Source: JAEXOD01 sp963663265
GTDB lineage: Bacteria; Bacteroidota; Ignavibacteria; Ignavibacteriales; Melioribacteraceae
Length of the DNA: 64,000 bases
Assembly (NCBI GenBank): GCA_963663265.2
Contig: CAXXXM010000002.1
Location: 1,798,001-1,862,000 of the forward strand
Direction: 5' to 3'
Below, in pieces: positions 55,673-64,000 of this stretch. How positions within the stretch are numbered: the stretch's first letter is position 1; each line of letters begins with the position of its first letter. The notes under the pieces are model-generated. The model saw only the letters and a list, made by a program, of their open reading frames with translations, did no database searches and was not told the origin of the DNA. The position numbers and the translations under genes are program-made.

Positions 55673-57754
55673 ATGAAAAATTTCTTTTTAGTTATTCTTG
55701 CTGTTACTGTAATATCAAGTTGTGCAGCAAAAAATTACGAAGGTGATAATACAAATAATAAAATTATTGATACAAATAAAGTATTGCAGCCGGAAATTAA
55801 ATACACTAAAATAGATCAAGTTGTAACAGAGCTTTTAGCACGTGCTCATTACAAAAAACCAATTGTTAATGATTCTTTATCTTCTATTATTTTTGATAAC
55901 TATATTGAAAACTTAGATAATCAACGACTATACTTTTTGCAATCCGATATAGATGAGTTTGAAAATTACAGATTAAAATTTGATGATTTTTTAAAAACAG
56001 GGGATTTAAAAATTCCTTTTGATATTTATAATAGATATAAAACCCGATTTAATGAACGAATGAAGTTTTTATTTGCTCAACTAAAAAATGGATTTGATTT
56101 TGAAAAAGACGAGAATTTTATTTTAGATAGATCAAAACAACCGTGGGCTAAAACTGTTGAAGAAGTAAATGATTTATGGCGTAAAAGGGTTAAAAATGAT
56201 GCGTTAAACCTAAAACTTTCGGGTAAAAAAGAGGAAGATATTTCTACAACATTAACTAAGCGTTATCAAAATATTCACAAGTACATTTTACAATCGGAAT
56301 CGGATGATGTGTTTCAGGTTTATATGAATGCCTTTGCCGAAGCAATTGACCCTCATACAACATATTTTTCGCCAAAAAGTAGTGAAGATTTTAAAATAGA
56401 CTTGACATTATCGCTGGAAGGAATTGGTGCACAACTTTCAATGGATAACGATTATACAAAAGTCTCCAAAATAATTGCCGGTGGACCTGCGGAAAAAGGG
56501 GGCGAGTTAAAAGAAAACGATAGAATTATTGGAGTTGCCCAAGGAGAAGATGGCGAATCTGTTGATGTTATTGGTTGGAGATTAGATGATGTTGTAAAAC
56601 TTATTAGAGGTGCTAAAGGTACTTTGGTAAGATTATCGGTTCTTAAAGCTGATGCCGGTGTTGATGCTCCTCCGGTTGAAATTAAAATTGTTAGAGAAAA
56701 AATTAAATTAGAAGACCAAGCTGCCAAGAAAAAAATTATTGAAATTGAACAAGATGGTGTTAAACATAGATTAGGTGTAATTGAAGTACCTACTTTTTAT
56801 GCTGATTACGAAGGAAAATCAAAAGGCGAAAAAGATTACAAGAGTACTAACAGGGATGTTAGAAAACTTTTAGAAGAATTAAAAGATGAGAAAGTTGAAG
56901 GTGTTATTGTTGATTTGCGAAATAATGGTGGTGGTTCACTTCAAGAAGCAATTGAATTAACCGGACTTTTTATTACAAGTGGTCCAGTTGTACAAGTAAA
57001 AAGTACCTATGGTGAAGTTGAAGTTGAAGATGATCCCGATCCAAATGAAGTATACGATGGTCCTTTATTTGTAATGGTTAACAGATTTAGTGCTTCGGCT
57101 TCTGAAATTTTTTCTGCTGCTATTCAAGATTACGGCAGGGGTGTAATTATTGGAGAACAAACATATGGAAAGGGAACAGTTCAAACAATTTATGATATTA
57201 ATAGATATTTAAGAACCGATGTTCCTCTTGGTGAATTAAAATTAACAATTGCAAAATTTTATAGAATAAGCGGTGGCAGCACACAACATAAAGGCGTTGT
57301 CCCTGATATTACTTTCCCATCTGCTTTTGACCCTGCCGAATATGGTGAAAGTTCAAATCCAAGTGCTTTGCCTTGGGATCAGATTAAAAGTGCATATTAT
57401 ACAAAAATAAACGATTTAAGTAAGTATATTCCAAAATTAAAACACTCTTACGAAAAACGTGTTAAATCTAATCCCGAATTTCAATACATTATTGAAGATA
57501 TTCAAGAATATAAAACCAATAAAGAAAAAAAATCGTATTCCTTGTTAGAAGCAACTCGCAAAGCTGAACGCGAAAAAACAGATAAAAAGAAAAAAGATCG
57601 TGATGAGGAAAGACAAGCCTCCAAAAATATGAGTATTAAGGATAAAGAAAAAGAAGAAGTTAAAACAAAAGAAAAAGATTTAAAAGTTGACGACCCATAT
57701 TTGGAGGAAACCGGTCATATAATGAGCGATTTTTTAACGATGACGAGGAAATAA
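55673..57754 (+). CDS. prc: Carboxy-terminal processing (tail-specific) protease Prc
   Basis: A 693-residue exported lipoprotein-like protease (signal with ISSCAA, Cys about 17). N-terminal helical domain (about 40-235), PDZ (SLEGIGAQLSMDNDYTKVSKIIAGGPAEKGGELKENDRIIGV), then S41 peptidase: GVIVDLRNNGGGSLQEAIELTGLF, catalytic Ser in NRFSASASEIFSAA (about 473) and Lys in EQTYGKGTVQT (about 498). A charged, Lys/Glu-rich C-terminal tail (about 630-680) is typical of the Prc/Tsp DUF3340 part. It removes C-terminal tails of periplasmic proteins. Terminator-like unit 100 bp downstream. Confidence 0.95.
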   Translation: MKNFFLVILAVTVISSCAAKNYEGDNTNNKIIDTNKVLQPEIKYTKIDQVVTELLARAHYKKPIVNDSLSSIIFDNYIENLDNQRLYFLQSDIDEFENYRLKFDDFLKTGDLKIPFDIYNRYKTRFNERMKFLFAQLKNGFDFEKDENFILDRSKQPWAKTVEEVNDLWRKRVKNDALNLKLSGKKEEDISTTLTKRYQNIHKYILQSESDDVFQVYMNAFAEAIDPHTTYFSPKSSEDFKIDLTLSLEGIGAQLSMDNDYTKVSKIIAGGPAEKGGELKENDRIIGVAQGEDGESVDVIGWRLDDVVKLIRGAKGTLVRLSVLKADAGVDAPPVEIKIVREKIKLEDQAAKKKIIEIEQDGVKHRLGVIEVPTFYADYEGKSKGEKDYKSTNRDVRKLLEELKDEKVEGVIVDLRNNGGGSLQEAIELTGLFITSGPVVQVKSTYGEVEVEDDPDPNEVYDGPLFVMVNRFSASASEIFSAAIQDYGRGVIIGEQTYGKGTVQTIYDINRYLRTDVPLGELKLTIAKFYRISGGSTQHKGVVPDITFPSAFDPAEYGESSNPSALPWDQIKSAYYTKINDLSKYIPKLKHSYEKRVKSNPEFQYIIEDIQEYKTNKEKKSYSLLEATRKAEREKTDKKKKDRDEERQASKNMSIKDKEKEEVKTKEKDLKVDDPYLEETGHIMSDFLTMTRK

Positions 57755-58038
57755 ATTTTAATTTTGAATGTTGAATTTTGAAGTCTCAATGATTGAATGT
57801 CAACAGACGGAAATAATTTTTAATTTTTAATTCTTAATTTTTAATGATTGTATGTCAACCGACGTAAAAAACACGCCGGTTGACTTTTTTTAATGCTTTT
57901 GCTTGTACCTACAATTATGTCGCCTCTACAACTATGTCGCCACTTGCGTGCTACAACTATTTCGCCACATGCGTGGCTCTTTTTTTTGTGGGGTAATCTG
58001 ATGCTATAATTATGTCGCCACTTTCGTGGCTATGGTTA
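57755..58038. repeat. Repeat island before intron copy 1
   Basis: Holds TGAATGTCAACAGACGGAAAT (57795-57815), the terminator 57854-57890, and three short hairpins (CCACTTGCGTGC..., CCACATGCGTGG, CCACTTTCGTGG) each in the context ATNTCGCCAC. The group II intron begins immediately after GTGGCTATGGTTA. The same string precedes intron copy 2 with small indels. Confidence 0.8.
57854..57890 (+). terminator. Rho-independent terminator of repeated type
   Basis: Stem GTCAACCGACGT / ACGCCGGTTGAC, tail TTTTTTT. About 100 bp past prc. Same stem as 11761, 12211 (minus) and 62480. Confidence 0.82.
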
Positions 58039-58693
58039 GTGTGCCTGACATGGTAAGTAGCTAAGGGATGAAAGTTCCCAATGAGCCTTGATAGTAGGAA
58101 TCATTAGCCGAACAGCAAGGGTGTCCATCGTGAGGTGGAATCTGAAAGAAGCTGTAAGCAAAGTCTCGGTCTGACGAACAGAAACTGTATACGAGGCAGG
58201 TGCAACCGGGTGAGTTTGCTAACCAAAACGAAGCCCTATACTATCCGAAGGTTGTAAATGTAAATACAGCAGATATATGAGATGAAAGCTATTTATCTTA
58301 CTCAGGGAGGTCTGCGATAAAGTCTCGCCGTCATGGAACATAAAGTTCGACATAGGAGACAACCTACATAGTAATATGTAATTGAAAACGCAGAAGTCAG
58401 CAGAGGTCATAGTATTTCACGAAAGTGGAAGAAGGACTGAACGGGAAGAAATTAATAATTTCAAAACGAATATAATATAATGAAGCAGAACAGAATCAAG
58501 ACACTACTTAAGAAGGCAAGTATGGAAGACCCAACTATCTTAGGAGAGCTGAATATTATTTCAAATAAAAGGAATTATGCAATTAACAACATTAGGCAAA
58601 ACCTAATAATTTCCCGAACCGCCGTATGCCGAACGGCACGTACGGTGGTGTGAGAGGACGGTATGGGAATTAATCCCATACCTCCTACTCGAT
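58039..58693 (+). ncRNA. Group II intron, copy 1, without intron-encoded protein
   Basis: A 655-bp ribozyme-like element starting GTGTGCCTGACATGG (typical GUGYG 5' end). Domain V is at about 58617-58650: ACCGCCGTATGCC-GAAC-GGCACGTACGGTGGT. Domain VI is GAGAGGACGGTATGGGAATTAATCCCATACCTCCTACTC, whose TCCT-A-CTC side bulges an A (58687) seven bases before the end CGAT, the branch point. No reverse transcriptase frame exists; a short frame (58480-58650, MKQNRIKTLLKKASMED...) could be the leftover of one. Flanks are interspersed repeat DNA. A copy at 62624-63278 differs by one base. Class is not determined; the domain V triad reads CGC rather than AGC. Confidence 0.88.
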
Positions 58694-59354
58694 TGAGGTG
58701 GTGTTATGGTTGTTATAAATATGTCGTCCCTTTAGGGATTTATTATAATTGGAATTTTGAATGTTTTTTGCTTGTTCCTTCTGCCTATTTCGTTCAACCT
58801 CAAAATCTAATATCTAATTTCGATTTTCTGATATCTGTTTTCTGAATTCTGATTTCTATCTTATAAATTCCCACAAAGTGGGAAAATAGTTTTAGCACAA
58901 AAAAGAAAAAAAGGGGAAAAGCCACGCATGTGGCGACATAAATCTTTTAATTTTGAATGTTGAATTTTGAAGTCTCAATGATTGAATGCCACCCAACAAA
59001 CAACGTTGTGTGGCTTTTTTTTTATTATGTTTATACTTGTACCTTCTGCCTATTTCCTTCAACCTCAACAATCTAATTTCTAATATCTAATTTCTGATGT
59101 CTATTTTCTGAAATCTGTTTTCTAATATCTATTCTCCAGTCGCAATTTTTAAATTAATTTGCTTTCTTAAAAAAATATGTGTATTTTATACTCATTGGTA
59201 AAGAAAGAAAAGAATGAGGAATAGTATTAAATACTAAAAGATTTTTTTTGGTAAATGGTGCGGGTTAATCTTTTGGCAGAGGTTCCTTATTATAAAATAT
59301 GCCTATTTATATATTATAAATAGAATAATTATTAATAATAATTTTGAGGTTGTT
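58694..59354. repeat. Intergenic between intron copy 1 and T9SS protease gene
   Basis: No gene. It holds hairpins CCCTTTAGGG and CCCACAAAGTGGG (58869-58881), pyrimidine-rich word arrays (58795-58860, 59070-59135), a terminator-like hairpin GCCACCCAACAAACAACGTTGTGTGGC + TTTTTTT (58989-59024) and the promoter region of the protease gene. The gap repeats the pattern of other islands. Confidence 0.65.
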
Positions 59355-59368
59355 ATGAAAAAACATTT

Positions 59369-59408
59369 CTTTTTATCTTTTTATCTTTTTATCTTTTTAT
59401 CTTTTTAT
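59369..59408 (+). repeat. Simple sequence repeat (CTTTTTAT)x5 in signal-peptide coding region
   Basis: Five perfect copies of the 8-mer directly after ATG-AAA-AAA-CAT-TT. The ATG at 59355 follows GAGG by 5 bp and reads MKKHFFLSFYLFIFLSFY then TGA. With four copies (or seven) the same ATG would run in frame into LSPLNAQYRVDYP, completing a signal peptide. With five copies translation stops. This is the layout of a slipped-strand phase-variation tract. Confidence 0.9.
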
Positions 59409-61492
59409 TGAGCCCCTTAAATGCTCAATATAGGGTCGATTATCCGATTGTGGAAAATCAGAGTTTAGAGTATGTGGAACCTTCAGCAGTACAGTGGGGT
59501 GAAGGATATTCGCTTCCATCCGAAATGACAACATCGCAATATTTACGAGCATTGATTGTGCTTGTTCAGTTTAAAGACGATGCGTATCAAAGAAACGATT
59601 GGCCCTTAAATCAAGAACCAAGTAATTGGATGGGTTTAAATATGGCTGATGAAACAGTTACGCAAAATTCAACAAATTATAATTTAACTCATTATTATAC
59701 AACAATGAGTATGGGTAAATTTAAGTTTATTGCTAATACCGTTTATGTAATTACATCAAATACACGCCAAGAATACATTAATATGAATTATGCAAGACGT
59801 GAAATCAATAAACAGATATTGGAAAGTTTGTCTGGGGAAATTAATTGGACTAATTATGATAATTGGACAAAGACAGGGTTATTTAATCAAAGTTGGGGAA
59901 AAGATGGCTATGTTGATATGGTAGTTTTTGTTTATCGAAATGTTGCTTTAGATAAAACTAATCCAAGTCTTTGGGAATCTTTATTAGATTTTAGTGGTTA
60001 TACAGCAATTGCAGAACTTGGAGGAGGTTCTGTTTATTCGTTAGATAAAAACTACATCGATCCAGATTTTACATATAGGAATTCGGGAGTGACAATTGGA
60101 CATAGCGAGCATGGACTCGATTGGACACGAAACAATATTATTCATGAAATAGGGCATCATTTTTTAGGTAGTGGAAACCATACAAAAGATGGTGCTTGGG
60201 GTATGCTATCTAACTGGGGATGTCGTAGCCAAATGATAAATGCTTATGAACGTGATAGACTTGGGTGGGGTACAAAATTACAGTATAGTTACAACCCTGC
60301 AACACCGATAACCTTGCCTGACTATATTTCAACCGGTACATATTTAAAAATTATTGTGCCAGGTTCGTCTCCTGCAAGTTGTTATTATTTAGAAAACCAT
60401 CAACGTATAGCAGCATTTGATAATATTGACAAAACATCAGGTGGACAGGGTGTTTACGTTATTAATCAAACAAACCTTGCTTCGGGTGATTATACCTATT
60501 TTTATAATGCACAAGGAAAATATAATTGGACGCTTTATGACCGTGAGTCATTCCCTATTTACGGTGATGGACTAATAGATGTTGTTTTGAGAGGAAAACA
60601 AAATAAACTTGGCACCTTTGATACCGATCCGATTCCTGTAGGAACATACTCGCCTATTCATGCTTATAGAGATACAATAAATCATACTAGTGTTCCGGAC
60701 GCTTTGTTCTTAGGCGATGGATTAGATGCAATGAAACCTGGGTATGTAGATGTCATGACACCTTACGGTAATCCACCTGTTTCAAATGTTTCATTTCAAG
60801 TAATATCGGTAAATAATGAAATAAAAGTTAAACAATTTGTTGAAGCAGGAACATTGACAGGTTCAGTACCTTCACGACCACTTAATCTCGATGTACAAGT
60901 TGTAAATAATTATGCCTATCTAAACTGGGATGCAAGTACTGAACCTGATGTAGTGGGTAGTGGAAGCACAAGAGGTATTTATAAAATATACAGGGGCACC
61001 GCAACGGTTCCACAATTGCCAACAACTTTCTCATACATTGGCTACGTAACTCATCCGACTACGTCCTACACCGATGACCAGTATTATTTAACTCCTTTAT
61101 ACGGCAATAAAAAAGTATATTATAAAGTTTCTGTGGTTGATATAACGGGACTGGAATCGACTAAATCAGAATATGATTCTGCAAGGTATAATCCGGAAAT
61201 TCAAAAACAATTAACAGAAGTAATAAAATATAGTTATAAATTGGAGAATAACTATCCAAATCCGTTTAACCCAAATACTACAATAACATTTGAAATACCA
61301 AATAAAGAATATGTTGAATTAAAAGTATATGACATGCTTGGTAAAGAAGTAGCTGAGTTGGTTAATGGATATAAAGAAGCAGGAAGTTATACAGTAAACT
61401 TTGATGCAAATAATCTTGCAAGTGGGTTATATATCTATAAATTAAAAACAAGTAATTATAATAAAACTAAAAAAATGTTATTATTAAAATAA
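59408..61492 (+). CDS. Secreted M6-like metalloprotease, T9SS cargo, currently out of frame
   Basis: An open frame of 694 codons whose first codon is TTG inside the repeat tract; the true start is almost certainly the ATG at 59355, now in another frame (see 59369-59408). The product has the zinc motif NIIHEIGHHFLGSGNH near residue 246 (HExxH...H, M6/metzincin-like), WGMLSNWGCRSQM after it, a fibronectin III-like segment (about 505-600) and a C-terminal type A T9SS sorting domain (NYPNPFNPNTTITFEI ... KKMLLLK). It would be a surface or released protease. Apart from the start, the frame is intact, so the gene is switchable rather than dead. The next T9SS gene starts 9 bp downstream. Confidence 0.88.
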   Translation: MSPLNAQYRVDYPIVENQSLEYVEPSAVQWGEGYSLPSEMTTSQYLRALIVLVQFKDDAYQRNDWPLNQEPSNWMGLNMADETVTQNSTNYNLTHYYTTMSMGKFKFIANTVYVITSNTRQEYINMNYARREINKQILESLSGEINWTNYDNWTKTGLFNQSWGKDGYVDMVVFVYRNVALDKTNPSLWESLLDFSGYTAIAELGGGSVYSLDKNYIDPDFTYRNSGVTIGHSEHGLDWTRNNIIHEIGHHFLGSGNHTKDGAWGMLSNWGCRSQMINAYERDRLGWGTKLQYSYNPATPITLPDYISTGTYLKIIVPGSSPASCYYLENHQRIAAFDNIDKTSGGQGVYVINQTNLASGDYTYFYNAQGKYNWTLYDRESFPIYGDGLIDVVLRGKQNKLGTFDTDPIPVGTYSPIHAYRDTINHTSVPDALFLGDGLDAMKPGYVDVMTPYGNPPVSNVSFQVISVNNEIKVKQFVEAGTLTGSVPSRPLNLDVQVVNNYAYLNWDASTEPDVVGSGSTRGIYKIYRGTATVPQLPTTFSYIGYVTHPTTSYTDDQYYLTPLYGNKKVYYKVSVVDITGLESTKSEYDSARYNPEIQKQLTEVIKYSYKLENNYPNPFNPNTTITFEIPNKEYVELKVYDMLGKEVAELVNGYKEAGSYTVNFDANNLASGLYIYKLKTSNYNKTKKMLLLK

Positions 61493-61501
61493 AGGAACTT
61501 T

Positions 61502-62371
61502 ATGAAATTAAGTAAGTTTATAATTTTAATTTCTTTTATCTGCCTGCCCATATTTGGGCAGGTAGATGAATACTTTCCTTTGCACTTAGGTGATACTTGG
61601 GTATATTGGTATAGTGAGTATATTTATTCAGTTAAATGGACCTATGAAGTAGTTGAAGTAGATAGTCTTGAAGATAATTCAGTTGTATATACTGTATATA
61701 AAAACAAAAATCCTTACCAGTTTTATAAAATATATAATGATAACAAGTCAATTCTTTATGCAAATTATTTTGGATTAGATTCTAGTTTTTCGGTTTACCT
61801 AAAATTTGGTATTAGTGAAGGAGAGACTTGGAATAGATGGAAAAGAATCTGGATGAGATTAAAAGAAAAGAATGTGGATACGCTTTGGTCAATATACCCA
61901 TGGGCTTACCCGGATTCAACTTTAGAATATGAGATGGCAGGCGATTCGTTAATGACATTTGTTTTTAATGAGACATATTACATTAAAGGACTTGGGTTAT
62001 ATTTGGAAAAATTGGAAGGTGGCAGTCGAATGGATTTAGCTGGGTGTATTATAGATGGAATTCCATATGGGGCATTAACAGATGTTGAAAATGAGCCAAC
62101 CCCTAACAGTTATGAATTAACTATACAAAATTATCCAAATCCATTTAATAACCAAACGGTAATACAATACACCATTCCAGAAAATGAATTTGTAAAAATA
62201 ACAATGTATGATATGTTAGGAAGGGAAATTGAAACATTAGTAGATGAAGTGCGAACTCAGGGGAAACATTCAATTCCTTGGCAGGCAAAGGGGTTGTCTT
62301 CAGGGGTATATTTTGCAGTATTGAAGTATCAAAACAAAATAGCGACACAAAAAATTATTTATCAAAAATAG
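61502..62371 (+). CDS. T9SS cargo protein of unknown function
   Basis: A 289-residue protein with signal peptide (to IFGQ), a first half of beta strands starting DEYFPLHLGDTWVYWYSEY (a common opening in small secreted proteins of this group), and a C-terminal type A sorting domain: NYPNPFNNQTVIQYTI, then LGREIETLVDE and GVYFAVLKYQNK. It begins 9 bp after the protease gene with an AAAGGAAC ribosome site, so they share a transcript. If the protease gene is phase-off, this second gene could still be translated from its own start. Confidence 0.85.
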   Translation: MKLSKFIILISFICLPIFGQVDEYFPLHLGDTWVYWYSEYIYSVKWTYEVVEVDSLEDNSVVYTVYKNKNPYQFYKIYNDNKSILYANYFGLDSSFSVYLKFGISEGETWNRWKRIWMRLKEKNVDTLWSIYPWAYPDSTLEYEMAGDSLMTFVFNETYYIKGLGLYLEKLEGGSRMDLAGCIIDGIPYGALTDVENEPTPNSYELTIQNYPNPFNNQTVIQYTIPENEFVKITMYDMLGREIETLVDEVRTQGKHSIPWQAKGLSSGVYFAVLKYQNKIATQKIIYQK

Positions 62372-62623
62372 TTCTAATAATTTTTAATTTTGAATGTTTA
62401 ATTCTCAATTATTGAATGCCAACAGACGGAAATAATTTTTAATTCTTAATTCTTAATTCTTAATTTTTAATGATTGTATGTCAACCGACGTAAAAAAACA
62501 CGCCGGTTGACTTTTTTTAATGCTTTTGCATGTTCCTACAATTATTTCGCCACATGCGTGGCTCTTTTTTTTGTGGGGTAATCTGATGCTATAATTATGT
62601 TGCCACTTGCGTGGCTATGGTTA
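62372..62623. repeat. Repeat island before intron copy 2
   Basis: Near-copy of the sequence before intron copy 1: TGAATGCCAACAGACGGAAAT, terminator unit, CCACATGCGTGG hairpin in GTGGGGTAATCTGATGCTATAA context and CCACTTGCGTGG ahead of TATGGTTA. It lacks one or two hairpins present in copy 1. Confidence 0.8.
62480..62518 (+). terminator. Rho-independent terminator of repeated type
   Basis: Stem GTCAACCGACGT / ACGCCGGTTGAC with TTTTTTT tail; about 108 bp past the T9SS cargo gene. Same family as 57854. Confidence 0.82.
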
Positions 62624-63278
62624 GTGTGCCTGACATGGTAAGTAGCTAAGGGATGAAAGTTCCCAATGAGCCTTGATAGTAGGAATCATTAGCCGAACAG
62701 CAAGGGTGTCCATCGTGAGGTGGAATCTGAAAGAAGCTGTAAGCAAAGTCTCGGTCTGACGAACAGAAACTGTATACGAGGCAGGTGCAACCGGGTGAGT
62801 TTGCTAACCAAAACGAAGCCCTATAATATCCGAAGGTTGTAAATGTAAATACAGCAGATATATGAGATGAAAGCTATTTATCTTACTCAGGGAGGTCTGC
62901 GATAAAGTCTCGCCGTCATGGAACATAAAGTTCGACATAGGAGACAACCTACATAGTAATATGTAATTGAAAACGCAGAAGTCAGCAGAGGTCATAGTAT
63001 TTCACGAAAGTGGAAGAAGGACTGAACGGGAAGAAATTAATAATTTCAAAACGAATATAATATAATGAAGCAGAACAGAATCAAGACACTACTTAAGAAG
63101 GCAAGTATGGAAGACCCAACTATCTTAGGAGAGCTGAATATTATTTCAAATAAAAGGAATTATGCAATTAACAACATTAGGCAAAACCTAATAATTTCCC
63201 GAACCGCCGTATGCCGAACGGCACGTACGGTGGTGTGAGAGGACGGTATGGGAATTAATCCCATACCTCCTACTCGAT
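62624..63278 (+). ncRNA. Group II intron, copy 2, without intron-encoded protein
   Basis: Same 655-bp element as 58039-58693; I find one difference only (C at 58241, A at 62826). The 5' end GTGTGCC, domain V and domain VI with bulged A are identical. The 5' flank is almost the same as in copy 1 (GTGGCTATGGTTA), while the 3' flank differs (TGTGGGATTTTTTG against TGAGGTGGTG). No reverse transcriptase frame. Mobility would need a protein coded elsewhere. Confidence 0.88.
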
Positions 63279-63508
63279 TGTGGGATTTTTTGTTTGTTTT
63301 AAATATGTTTTCCCATTAGGAATTTATAATAATGGGATTTTTTATGCTTTTGCTTGTACCTTCTGCCTATTTCCTTCAACCTTAACATCTAATTTCTGAT
63401 ATCTATTTTCTGACATCTGTCGTCTAATTTCTGTCTTCTAAATTTCTTTATTAATTAACAGAAATTAATTAATTTTGAATTATTGATTTAAGAAATAAAG
63501 AAAAAGTT

Positions 63509-63970
63509 GTGAAAACAAACGCAGTTAGAATTTTAGAAGCAAACAATATTAAGTATTCAACAACCGAATATAATTTTGATGAAGATGCCTTAGATGCTGT
63601 TACAGTTGCAAAAAAGATAGGGGCTGAACAAGAACAGGTATTTAAAACTTTAGTGGCTCGGGGCGAAAATATGCTTTTTGTTTTTTGCATTCCGGGTTGT
63701 TATGAACTTAATTTAAAGAAGGCAGCAATTGCGGCAAATGTTAAAAAGATTGATTTGATTCCTCTAAAAGAACTTACTCCATTAACGGGATATGTTAGGG
63801 GTGGTTGCTCACCAATAGGAATGAAAAAGCTTTTTCCAACTTTTATTGATGAAACCGCACAGCTTTTTGATGAAATTTTTGTATCTGCTGGCATGCGTGG
63901 AATGCAGATTAAGCTAAAATCTGATGATTTATGTCAAATTATCGGTTCAAAATATAAAGACTTAATATAA
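63509..63970 (+). CDS. ybaK: YbaK/EbsC-family Cys-tRNA(Pro) deacylase
   Basis: A 153-residue protein of the YbaK editing family: NAVRILEANNIKYSTTEYNFDEDALDAVTVAKKIGAEQEQVFKTLVAR, with Lys in FKTLV, and the loop GYVRGGCSPIGMKKLFPTFIDE, a YbaK hallmark. It clears Cys mischarged on tRNA-Pro in trans to prolyl-tRNA synthetase. The start is a GTG (63509) after AAAGAAAAAG; no ATG is available upstream in frame. Gene complete within the window. Confidence 0.93.
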   Translation: MKTNAVRILEANNIKYSTTEYNFDEDALDAVTVAKKIGAEQEQVFKTLVARGENMLFVFCIPGCYELNLKKAAIAANVKKIDLIPLKELTPLTGYVRGGCSPIGMKKLFPTFIDETAQLFDEIFVSAGMRGMQIKLKSDDLCQIIGSKYKDLI

Positions 63971-64000
63971 TTTTCTTTATTTTTTGAAAAATATTTTATA

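Noticed and set aside
58219..58410. 63-codon frame on the minus strand inside the group II intron (also 62804-62995)
   Set aside because: Antisense to the ribozyme domains; identical in both copies because the intron is, not because of coding selection.
58480..58650. Short frame MKQNRIKTLLKKASMED... in the intron as a real protein
   Set aside because: It runs into domain V and has no reverse transcriptase or maturase motif; at best the leftover of a deleted intron protein.

Overview
The window is strongly A+T rich and gene dense. It reads like a chromosomal piece of a bacterium in the Ignavibacteria / Chlorobi-Bacteroidota group. Reasons: several secreted proteins end in a type IX secretion (Por) type A sorting domain with the NYPNPFNPST-like motif; TonB receptor plus DUF4249 lipoprotein and Omp85 barrels are present; a Bacteroidota-style promoter (TTTG ... 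TAnnTTTG) precedes rpsT; yet many genes have clear Shine-Dalgarno sequences, which fits Ignavibacteria better than Bacteroidia. The taxonomic call is inference.

Layout. 1-2012: RsbW/RsbV-type partner-switching genes, including an ATPase-GNAT fusion. 2019-5571 (minus): Omp85 protein, an L,D-transpeptidase-like protein lacking its catalytic Cys, a 47-aa Cys-motif protein and a small membrane protein. 5731-8209: Tat-exported DUF362 protein and a NapH/NapG-like polyferredoxin. 8377-11662: TonB receptor and DUF4249 lipoprotein. 12337-17883 (minus): T9SS cargo, D-Ala-D-Ala dipeptidase, ADP-forming acyl-CoA synthetase, RlpA. 19442-23579: lipoprotein and a T9SS cargo gene broken by one in-frame stop. 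23931-29962: ispH, CBS protein, aat, NatAB-like ABC exporter, rpsT. 31937-36258 (mostly minus): rpsU, ECF sigma factor, M14 peptidase, DUF2461, outer-membrane barrel. 36451-39126: hydrolase, EVE protein, class II photolyase. 39319-47573: an envelope cluster with two kinase-like/Omp85 fusions (one with its catalytic motifs erased), an OprO/P-like porin, a CotH kinase lipoprotein and a PAP2 phosphatase. 47673-53679: uracil permease, PreA-like dehydrogenase, Mrp, NifU-like protein, tpiA, DinB, TPR lipoprotein. 54239-57754: cation antiporter and Prc protease. 57755-63508: two 655-bp ORF-less group II introns, 99.8% identical, flank two T9SS cargo genes; the first of these carries five CTTTTTAT repeats inside its signal-peptide region and is out of frame, the signature of a phase-variable locus. 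63509-63970: YbaK.

The long intergenic stretches (11.7, 18, 25.4, 30-31.9, 53.9, 58 and 62.5 kb) hold several interspersed repeat families: short perfect hairpins, repeated terminators, a 411-bp tandem repeat, and degenerate quasi-periodic word arrays. The most noteworthy items are the slipped-strand repeat locus, the twin ORF-less introns, and the kinase/pseudokinase-Omp85 cluster with CotH and PAP2. No tRNA, rRNA or CRISPR array was seen.
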